Below, piece after piece: positions 1 to 6,697 of a stretch of DNA of 64,000 nucleotides (within the stretch, counting starts at the first letter, position 1; each line of letters starts with the position of its first letter). The notes beneath the pieces are model-generated. The model was not told the DNA's origin. It did not search any database and saw nothing but the letters and a program-made list of their open reading frames with translations. The DNA is from Fenollaria sporofastidiosus (lineage in GTDB: Bacteria > Bacillota > Clostridia > Tissierellales > Peptoniphilaceae), in NCBI RefSeq assembly GCF_943169635.2, contig NZ_OW968186.1:496001-560000 (forward strand), in the 5' to 3' direction. The translations under genes and the position numbers were made by a program.

Positions 1-2679
1 TTCGTAGAAAGTTTCTAGTGCATTGGCCTTCTTGTTTTGCTCTTCTGTTCCTCCTTTAACAGGATACTTAAACTCACTATCGCCCTTAATCTTTGTTGGG
101 TCGTAGTTAAATCTTAGTGGGTACTTATTACGTTTGTAATGGAATTGTAGATATCCGTTTTCTCCAAATGATTGACCACCTTCTTTTACATCTCCATATT
201 CATCGGAATCGCTAAAAAAGACTGATATAAAGTCTAGCTGACCGATAGGTAATTTGAGCCCAAAGTTGTTATAGTATGTCCCACAATTGTTAGTGGTGAT
301 TTCATCACGTTCGTCGTTTAGTTCCCCAATTCTATCTTCGTTCACGCGGCCATCTTCCTGCTGATCCTCTCTGATTACCGGCCATGCAACTCCAGGTTTA
401 TAGTCCCTAGGTGTAAAGCCTGTAACTGTCGGGTATTTGTGGCCATAGCCCGGGTCACCTGTATCTGCCTTGGTTCTAACAAGGTCGTAACGTATGATGG
501 TTTCGCCGTCCTTAAAGCCGTCCATCCAAAAGTCCATGTGGTGAGGGATAGATGGATGATCCTGCTTTATACCGAAGGAAAGGGTTGTAAAATCGAATCT
601 ATCTAAATCCTTGGTTGTGCCGTCGCCCTTGTCTATATGTTTAACATAGCCGCCCCAGCTAGTATAGTTCGCCATGTCAAGGAACTGATCAGCATCAAGT
701 CTATAAGGTGGAGTGTCTAAATGCACTGGCCAGTTAGGTGTTTCATAGTTTGGTCCCCAGCCAAAAGATTGATAGCCCGGTGTAAAGCCTTTTGTTTGCT
801 TGGCATCGTTTGGCCACTTATACATCATCTCATTAAATCTAGCCTTGTAGTGGTAGAGATTGCCAGGACCACCTAGCATTACCGCCTTTCCCTTTTGCGG
901 GTCATAGCCCCAAATTTCTGGGTATAAAGTATTTTTTTCAGGTTGTACATTGGACTTAGTAAAGTATAGGTCGTAGACTTGTCTGTCGTAGTAGATGTTG
1001 TAGACAGTCTTGCCTGTGGCTGAAACTGCCTTGGTCATCGTTGGTTTGTTAGGGTCTTTGTTTTGCTCTTTAGTTAAGTCTTTATTATAAACAAAGAATT
1101 TGTTTAGATAAAGATTATGGCCACGATTGAATTTTTCGCCTTTCCAAATCTTTTGTAGACGAGTTTTATCTAGGTCTGGGAATGGGAGACCTGGTAAAGT
1201 TTTTTTGACTCCATTTTCTTGAACCTCTACCGGTCCTACGCTCTCCTTATCTAATTCTGGTCTTTTGCCTGTAAGCTCTTGAGGGTAAACACGAGTGCTC
1301 ATATACTCGTATTTTTCAAAAATAGTAGCATTATCGGCATGGTCAGCCTTTTCTGTCCAGAATTGGATGGCGTAGTCTGCCTTGTCCTTGTCCTTCCAAA
1401 CAGCTGTGAAAGTTAGCTTTTCTCTTGGTATTTCCTTGCCATTGCCAAGTTTAAGAGCAGGCATCATAAGTTTTATTTCTTCTTGAAGTTCTTCTTTTAC
1501 AGGATCGTCATTTTTTTTAACGAGGTTACCGTTTCCATCTTTTTTATAATAAATTTTGCCTAAGTCAACTATGGCATTACCTTTGGCATCTTTAATGATT
1601 TCGCCTTTTTTATATTTTGTTCCATCATCCCCATACAAGTCATGAGATGGCTTCCAGCCTTGGAATTCACATCCTTCCTTTGTAGGGATGCTGTTTTCAT
1701 CTATCTTAGGAATCTCTTGATCGTAGTAATAAGTTCTAGCTGGTAGAGGAGTGCCGTCTTGAGTGTCAAAAACAACATCGTAGTGAGCACGGTTGTAGCG
1801 ATACTCAATCTTGAAATCAGTAGTGTCCTCTGGCACTTGAGTTTTTAGTTTCTCAACTTGTGGCACAAAGCCCGGTCTTTCATTTTCTTGTAGAGCTTGA
1901 ACCTCCAAAGTAGAACCAGTGTTACCTGTTAAAATTTTCAGATTCTCATGATCACGTACAAACTCTTGATATTTTGCCTTTTGATCAGGATCCTTTAAAT
2001 CATATTTTGTTTCGTGTCCCTCTTTATCTATAACTGTTCCGTCATTCTTTGTGATGGTACCGTCTTTGTTAGTAAACTTGTTGAAATCTTCCATATCTTG
2101 GAAAACGTGTTTAACAGTGATATTGCTAGTTGTAGCTGCGTATCTAAATTCTCTAAGTTCAAGATATTTATCACCATTGTCAGATTTTTTTTGACCATTC
2201 TTTGCTGCTTTTACAATGGCATCATAAGAGTTCTTAAAAACTTGTATTGTCTTAGAATCCTCGGTTATTTCTTCTTCTCCCTTAGGAGTCTTATAACCCG
2301 CCATGTCTGGAAGTTTGATTTTCTTATTAACCTTGGCTTGTTCATCTGGTGTCGCATTTGCGCCAACACTTGCAACGTATGGCTGATAGTTAACGCTGTA
2401 TTTTTCGCCCTTTTCAGCCTTGAAGTCAGTACGCAAAGTGTATATAGCTGGCAAATCTGGTTCCTCTAAGTATTTCTTTGCAGTTGTGCCATCTTCCGGC
2501 CTAACTATCAAGGTTGGCGTTAGATTGTTGACATAGTTCGCCTTATCGCTTGCGATGTCATTGTGATCAACCCTCACCGTCCTTTCTTTTTCCGCCAATA
2601 AGTTTATAGGCATAGCTGTCGTGATCATCATAACAGCTAGTACTAATGTAAGTAGTCTTTTAAATCTTATGTTCTTCAT
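1..2679 (-). CDS. Large secreted surface protein with InlB-type repeat (3' end outside window)
   Basis: The reading frame is open from an ATG at 2677-2679 to the window edge (893 codons seen, C-terminus missing). A GAGGGGG ribosome binding site precedes the ATG. The N-terminus is a signal peptide: MKNIRFKRLL, then a hydrophobic stretch ending near residue 28 (INLLAE). Around residues 310-350 a segment with FDTQDGTPLPARTYYYDQ followed by a GW motif looks like an InlB B-type (Listeria-Bacteroides) repeat. The rest is rich in Lys, Asp, Tyr and Asn, as in Gram-positive cell-surface adhesins. Such proteins usually end in an LPXTG or other wall anchor, which cannot be seen here. Role in adhesion is inferred from the family only. 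Confidence 0.8.
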   Translation of the reverse strand, partial: MKNIRFKRLLTLVLAVMMITTAMPINLLAEKERTVRVDHNDIASDKANYVNNLTPTLIVRPEDGTTAKKYLEEPDLPAIYTLRTDFKAEKGEKYSVNYQPYVASVGANATPDEQAKVNKKIKLPDMAGYKTPKGEEEITEDSKTIQVFKNSYDAIVKAAKNGQKKSDNGDKYLELREFRYAATTSNITVKHVFQDMEDFNKFTNKDGTITKNDGTVIDKEGHETKYDLKDPDQKAKYQEFVRDHENLKILTGNTGSTLEVQALQENERPGFVPQVEKLKTQVPEDTTDFKIEYRYNRAHYDVVFDTQDGTPLPARTYYYDQEIPKIDENSIPTKEGCEFQGWKPSHDLYGDDGTKYKKGEIIKDAKGNAIVDLGKIYYKKDGNGNLVKKNDDPVKEELQEEIKLMMPALKLGNGKEIPREKLTFTAVWKDKDKADYAIQFWTEKADHADNATIFEKYEYMSTRVYPQELTGKRPELDKESVGPVEVQENGVKKTLPGLPFPDLDKTRLQKIWKGEKFNRGHNLYLNKFFVYNKDLTKEQNKDPNKPTMTKAVSATGKTVYNIYYDRQVYDLYFTKSNVQPEKNTLYPEIWGYDPQKGKAVMLGGPGNLYHYKARFNEMMYKWPNDAKQTKGFTPGYQSFGWGPNYETPNWPVHLDTPPYRLDADQFLDMANYTSWGGYVKHIDKGDGTTKDLDRFDFTTLSFGIKQDHPSIPHHMDFWMDGFKDGETIIRYDLVRTKADTGDPGYGHKYPTVTGFTPRDYKPGVAWPVIREDQQEDGRVNEDRIGELNDERDEITTNNCGTYYNNFGLKLPIGQLDFISVFFSDSDEYGDVKEGGQSFGENGYLQFHYKRNKYPLRFNYDPTKIKGDSEFKYPVKGGTEEQNKKANALETFYE

Positions 2680-2742
2680 ACTTAATCCCCCTCTATGTAT
2701 GATATATATATTATTCGATTATATGCATAGATAATCACTGTC

Positions 2743-2771
2743 ATTATACCACAAAATTGCGCGTTTTACAA
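2743..2771 (-). promoter_or_regulatory. Promoter of the surface-protein gene
   Basis: On the minus strand a -35 TTGTAA (2766-2771) and a -10 TATAAT (2743-2748) are separated by exactly 17 bp. The start codon is about 64 bases downstream, leaving a short leader. Confidence 0.6.
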
Positions 2772-2855
2772 AAAATTTAACAAAAAAATTGCATTTTTAG
2801 CAAAATTTTACAAATTTTCTTGTCTAAGTAGAACTGAAAGAGCATAGTTATTAGA

Positions 2856-2975
2856 CATATACTTACTACTTTGCTAGGTAGTAGGTCGTTGGGTATATAG
2901 TAGGCCGTTGGGTATATAGTAGCTCGTTTGCTATGTGCTAGTTCGTTGGGTGTGTAGTTGGTCATGAGGTATGTA
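2856..2975. repeat. 19-bp-period array with TATATA-like core (locus 1)
   Basis: Seven units in a row place a TATATA-like hexamer at 2856, 2875, 2894, 2913, 2932, 2951 and 2970, a spacing of exactly 19 each time. The hexamer varies (CATATA, TAGGTA, TATATA, TATATA, TATGTG, TGTGTA, TATGTA). The sequence between hexamers is partly conserved around GTAGGTCGTTGGG. Similar arrays lie at 15660 and 38948. Confidence 0.65.
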
Positions 2976-2979
2976 GTGA

Positions 2980-3155
2980 GAAAAGTGCTTTTCACGAGCG
3001 TAGCCTTCGGAATAAATTGCATTAATTTCTTAGCGAAGCGAACTGACCGTGGGCTCATCTAGCTGAGCGTAGCGAACGGATATGAGACCACAAGTGAACA
3101 AGCTTAGAAATTAACAATTTATGTAGACGCAGCAAGCGAGAGAATGCACTTTTCG
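2980..3155. repeat. Interspersed repeat family B, copy 1 (MITE-like)
   Basis: The unit is bounded by the inverted termini AAAAGTGC and GCACTTTT. Its interior shares long stretches with the copy at 17591, including TTCGGAATAAATTGCATTAA followed by TTTCTTAGCGAAG. No protein is encoded. Other copies are at 25643 and 60063. Confidence 0.6.
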
Positions 3156-3223
3156 AGTTCTAATATAATTTATCTAGACAAGAAGCAAAGTAAAACACTT
3201 TTTGATGTGCAAGTTCTAATATA

Positions 3224-3260
3224 AAAAAAGACTATATGAATTTTAACTCATATAGTCTTT
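3224..3260 (-). terminator. Terminator after the lipA gene train
   Basis: A 13-bp stem (AAAGACTATATGA / TCATATAGTCTTT) with an 8-base loop is followed on the minus strand by a run of seven T. Confidence 0.75.
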
Positions 3261-3327
3261 ATCTTTGCTTTATTTGTTTTTATTTATAATTTCTAGGTAT
3301 TTCTTGGAGCAAAGTGATATACAACTT

Positions 3328-3448
3328 CTTTCTTAGATAAAATGAGATGATTACGCGAAGTGGACCGACGAGGCAAGCGGAGTGTACAAATGTACTCGAG
3401 CATTGCCGAGAAGGGAACGAGCGTAAGGGCGCGTTTTATCAAGAAAGT
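3328..3448. repeat. Interspersed repeat family A, copy 1
   Basis: About 120 bp containing GGCAAGCGGAGTGTACAAAT, GTACTCGAGCATTGC and GAACGAGCGTAAGGGCGC. It ends with TCAAGAAAG directly against the lipA stop codon. A near copy at 60358 abuts the M16 peptidase stop codon in the same way. Other copies are at 55836, 56029 and 57948. Confidence 0.65.
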
Positions 3449-4306
3449 CTATTTTTCGACCATGTCAGCCGCCTTATACGAACTCCTAACAAATGGTCCC
3501 GCAGCTATCTTCTTAATGCCTATGCTCTTGGCGTAGTCTTCGTATTCAAAGAACTCATCTGGGTGGACGTATCTCTTGACTTCATAGTGTTTCAAACTTG
3601 GTCTTAAATATTGTCCTATGGTTATATAATCACAGCCTGCTTCGTAAAGTTCTTTGATTAAATCTAAAACTTCTTCTTTTGTCTCTCCTAGTCCTACCAT
3701 GAAGCCACTCTTTGTCTTTAGTCCCTTTTCTTTTGCGTACTTAATGACTTCGATGGAGTTTTTAAAGTTTCCTTCTTTACGCACTACTGGGAATAGTCTC
3801 TCTATGGTCTCTATGTTGTGGTTTAGTATGTCTGGCTTCTCGTCCATAACTATGTCTAGTAAGTCTTTCTTCGCGTGCATTTCGGGGATCAGTACTTCGA
3901 CTGTTGTATCGGGGTTTAATTTTCTCACCCATCTGATGACGTCTCTAAACTGAGTTGCGCCCTCGTCTTCTAGGTCGTCTCTCGTTACTGAGGTAATAAC
4001 TGCATGCCTTAGTCCAAGTATCTTCACTGCCTTCGCCAAATTTTCTGGCTCATGCGGGTCGACCTCTTCTGGCCTCTTAGTAGTAACGTTGCAATACCTA
4101 CAGTTACGCGTGCAGTTCTCGCCAAGTATCATAAATGTCGCTGTTCTCGACTTGTAGCACTCCATCTTGTTTGGGCAGTTCGCCTCTTTACAAACGGTGT
4201 TGAGCTTTAAATCCTTTAGCATGTGCTCGATCTCGTCGTTGTTCTTATTGCCTGTAACTTTTATCCTTAGCCAATCCGGCTTTCTTATATAATTTCTCTC
4301 TTGCAT
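3449..4306 (-). CDS. lipA: Lipoyl synthase
   Basis: Radical SAM enzyme that inserts two sulfurs into octanoyl groups on lipoyl-domain proteins. The auxiliary-cluster motif CKEANCPNKMEC (about residues 39-50) and the radical-SAM motif CTRNCRYC (about 66-73) are both intact, and 285 residues is the usual family length. The ATG abuts the lplA stop codon, so the two are co-transcribed. Together they give the cell lipoate salvage (LplA) and de novo sulfur insertion (LipA). No lipB or lipM octanoyltransferase is seen here. A family A repeat starts right at the stop codon. Confidence 0.93.
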   Translation of the reverse strand: MQERNYIRKPDWLRIKVTGNKNNDEIEHMLKDLKLNTVCKEANCPNKMECYKSRTATFMILGENCTRNCRYCNVTTKRPEEVDPHEPENLAKAVKILGLRHAVITSVTRDDLEDEGATQFRDVIRWVRKLNPDTTVEVLIPEMHAKKDLLDIVMDEKPDILNHNIETIERLFPVVRKEGNFKNSIEVIKYAKEKGLKTKSGFMVGLGETKEEVLDLIKELYEAGCDYITIGQYLRPSLKHYEVKRYVHPDEFFEYEDYAKSIGIKKIAAGPFVRSSYKAADMVEK

Positions 4307-5290
4307 TTAATCACCTGATTTCGTCTTTAATATATTCAAGGCTAATTCTTCCTTCGTAAGTCCTTCGATGTACTCACTCATATTTATGGACTTCATGGCA
4401 TCCATAAGCGCATCCTTGTCAAGGCTCTTGCCTATGAAGAGGCTCTCTAGCTCCTCTTTCGCCTTCTCGCCGAAGTAGTCGCCATCTAGTCTAATGTCTT
4501 CGATGAGATTATCCTTTTCTTTCAAATATATATCCATCACGCAAGATTCGTTCATAAATGAGTGCACCTTATCAAACTTGCCGTAGCGAGCGTATGTCCA
4601 CTCGTCATTTGCGTATTTATTTTTTCTTATCTCTTCGACTTTTTTAAGCTCTTCTTCACTTAAAACATATTCTTCGTCTATGTGATAATATTTTCTGATG
4701 TAGGCTTTAAGCTCTTCTATGAAGCTAGCTATGTCCATATTCATCATTGACTTAAGGCTAGTGATACGGCTTTTAACGCTTGTTAAGGACTTCTTCGCAA
4801 GCTTTAGCTTCGCAGGTGTTAGTAACCTTCCTATGTCCGTGGAGCTGTCTTGGTATATGATGCTTCCGTGGTGTATCATGAGCTCTCTGTCCTTGTACTG
4901 TGCGTTGCCTGAGATTTTCCTGCCATCAACTATGATGTCGTTACGACCTGTAAACTCTGCCTTAACGCCTTTTTCATTTAGGTAGCGAACGACTGGCTCT
5001 GTAAATTTTCTTAAGGAGTCCTCTTCTTTCTTCGTGATGATTGTGTACTGCACGATGTTTTTATCTGTATAGATGCAGCCGCCACCTGAGGGTCTTCTTA
5101 CAAGCTTTGCCCCAATCTCATTCATATAGTCCCAGTTAACTTCCTTGTATGGATTTTGGTTTCTGCCTAAGAGTACTGTGTTGTCGTTTTGCCATATCAT
5201 GAATAGCTCTTTTTTCACATTTTTTATTAAATACTCTTCAAGAGCGTGGTTGTACGCGCCGTCTGTCGATTTATTGTCTATGAATATCAA
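4307..5290 (-). CDS. lplA: Lipoate-protein ligase A
   Basis: Activates lipoate with ATP and transfers it to lysines of 2-oxoacid dehydrogenase or glycine-cleavage H proteins. The hallmark RRPSGGGCIYTD (about residues 65-76) and the N-terminal NxALEEYL motif are present. The 327 residues include the C-terminal accessory domain. The only plausible start is TTG at 5290, which overlaps the sigma-factor stop by 4 bases (TTGA). GGGAGG lies about 8 bases upstream. The overlap suggests translational coupling to the sigma gene, an unusual link between a stress regulon and lipoate metabolism. Confidence 0.9.
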   Translation of the reverse strand: MIFIDNKSTDGAYNHALEEYLIKNVKKELFMIWQNDNTVLLGRNQNPYKEVNWDYMNEIGAKLVRRPSGGGCIYTDKNIVQYTIITKKEEDSLRKFTEPVVRYLNEKGVKAEFTGRNDIIVDGRKISGNAQYKDRELMIHHGSIIYQDSSTDIGRLLTPAKLKLAKKSLTSVKSRITSLKSMMNMDIASFIEELKAYIRKYYHIDEEYVLSEEELKKVEEIRKNKYANDEWTYARYGKFDKVHSFMNESCVMDIYLKEKDNLIEDIRLDGDYFGEKAKEELESLFIGKSLDKDALMDAMKSINMSEYIEGLTKEELALNILKTKSGD

Positions 5291-6045
5291 TAGAAGTCCT
5301 CCCTCTTCGCGTGTTTTTTAATCTCTTTAAGTGCCTTCTTCTCTATACGCGAGACGCTCATCTGTGACAGGCCAAGCTCGCCTGCGATCTCAAGCTGTGT
5401 CTTTTGCTCGAAAAATCTCTTTCTGACTATCTCTTTTTCGGTTTTGGATAGGTTCTTCATCAGTGCCTCAAGCTGCTCACGGTTCTCAAAGTCTTTGAAG
5501 TTTTGGTCGTCGTCGCCTATGATGTCGGATAGTGCCGTCTTCTTGTCATCAGTACCAATCTCGTAGTCTATGGACTGAGGTGTATATACCTTACCTGCAT
5601 CCATAGCGATGAGAACCTCGTCTGAGTCGATGCCTAAGTAGTCCGCGATCTCCTTAACGGTAGGCACCTCACCATTAACCATACTTAAATGGTGATACGC
5701 ATCCTTGACCTTCTTCGTGTTCTCTTGCACTCTGCGCGGCACCTTGATAGTCCAGCCCTTGTCTCTGAAGTAGCGTTTGATCTCGCCAAGTATTGTAGGC
5801 GTAGCAAAGCTAGAGAACTTAAAGCCGCGGCTCGGTTCGTACCTATCCACTGCAAGTATAAGTCCCAAGGAAGCTATCTGAAAGATGTCGTCGTAGTCGA
5901 TACCTTTGCCGACAAATTTCTTTGCAAGTATCTCGGCTATATACAAGTTCTTCTCGATAAGTTCGTCTCTAAGCTTTTGATCCTTAGTCTTGGCGTACTC
6001 TTCGAAGAGCTCCTGCATATTGTCCTTCTTCTTTGCCTTTGTCAT
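5287..6045 (-). CDS. RNA polymerase sigma factor, SigB/SigF family
   Basis: 252 residues with the sigma-70 region 2 signature (DIFQIASLGLILAVDRYEP, then FSSFATPTILGEIKRYFRD), region 3 (VPRRVQ) and a region 4 helix-turn-helix (LGLSQMSVSRIEKKALK). This order matches SigB/SigF-type alternative sigma factors controlled by partner switching. The gene overlaps the upstream anti-sigma gene by 4 bases (ATGA) and is the third gene of an anti-anti-sigma / anti-sigma / sigma cassette. No sporulation genes are visible, so a general-stress role is more likely than a forespore role. That is an inference. Confidence 0.88.
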   Translation of the reverse strand: MTKAKKKDNMQELFEEYAKTKDQKLRDELIEKNLYIAEILAKKFVGKGIDYDDIFQIASLGLILAVDRYEPSRGFKFSSFATPTILGEIKRYFRDKGWTIKVPRRVQENTKKVKDAYHHLSMVNGEVPTVKEIADYLGIDSDEVLIAMDAGKVYTPQSIDYEIGTDDKKTALSDIIGDDDQNFKDFENREQLEALMKNLSKTEKEIVRKRFFEQKTQLEIAGELGLSQMSVSRIEKKALKEIKKHAKREDFY

Positions 6046-6377
6046 GGTCTTGTCCTTATGATTTCAATCCTATCGTCCTGTTTAAGCATAGCTTCTGAAA
6101 GAGCGTTTATGATGTCAAAGTTCATCTCGAAGGCTTCATCATCTGGGAAGCGCTCTAGGTAGATGGTGATGATCATCGACTTCTCCTTAAGCTTGATATC
6201 CATCTTAAGTCTGTCTTTGTTAATGGCGTGCGCGATCAGAGCCATCTCACCAACGGCTGCCTTAGTGTCTTCTATGTCGTCAAACTTGTAGTTCTCCTCT
6301 GCCATAACCTTCATTACTAGCATCCTAAACATAGATAGGTAGTTTTCTTTGTTTTCTATCTCAAGTGTAAATAACAT
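6042..6377 (-). CDS. Anti-sigma factor, RsbW/SpoIIAB-like, with degenerate ATP-binding motifs
   Basis: The place between an STAS anti-anti-sigma gene and a SigB-type sigma gene, with overlaps on both sides, points to an RsbW/SpoIIAB-type anti-sigma kinase. At 111 residues it is shorter than the usual 140-160. The helix DTKAAVGEMALIAHAIN aligns with the N-box but has Ile where the Mg-binding Asn belongs. The Gly-rich DxGxG lid motif is not found; the C-terminal part reads RFPDDEAFEMNFDIINAL instead. It may bind sigma without acting as a kinase. The family assignment rests mainly on context and is moderately sure. Confidence 0.65.
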   Translation of the reverse strand: MLFTLEIENKENYLSMFRMLVMKVMAEENYKFDDIEDTKAAVGEMALIAHAINKDRLKMDIKLKEKSMIITIYLERFPDDEAFEMNFDIINALSEAMLKQDDRIEIIRTRP

Positions 6378-6688
6378 TATTCGTCACCTAGATTAAATAG
6401 TTTGTCAAGGTCTGTGATCTTGAAGACCTTCTTGATGTTCTTCTTAAGATTTTTTACTGTGATAGTTTTGTCCTCATCTCTTGTTAGCTTAAGAAGACTT
6501 ATAAAGCTTCCTAGACCTGTTGAGTCGATGTACTCAAGCTTTGAGCAGTCAACAACTAAGTCCTTGTCAAGCTCTTCATATATATCAGCAAGTTTTTCTT
6601 TGAATTTTTTGTTATTATATATGTCGAGGTCACCTATTAATTCAATAAGGTAGTGATCCCCTTCATCGATTAAGTTTAAATCAAACAT
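6377..6688 (-). CDS. STAS-domain anti-anti-sigma factor, RsbV/SpoIIAA-like
   Basis: 103 residues forming one STAS domain, with the phosphorylation loop LEYIDSTGLGSF (about residues 53-64). Ser/Thr at DST matches the site phosphorylated by RsbW/SpoIIAB kinases. In the known partner switch the unphosphorylated form captures the anti-sigma factor and frees sigma. It starts 9 bases after gyrA, with AGGAGGG upstream, so the stress cassette appears to be read as part of the gyrase transcript. The retained phospho-acceptor contrasts with the degenerate kinase downstream. Confidence 0.88.
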   Translation of the reverse strand: MFDLNLIDEGDHYLIELIGDLDIYNNKKFKEKLADIYEELDKDLVVDCSKLEYIDSTGLGSFISLLKLTRDEDKTITVKNLKKNIKKVFKITDLDKLFNLGDE

Positions 6689-6697
6689 GTGGCCCTC

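Noticed and set aside
2777..3058. 93-residue minus-strand protein
   Set aside because: Its sequence comes from the 19-bp array and a family B repeat; no ribosome binding site.
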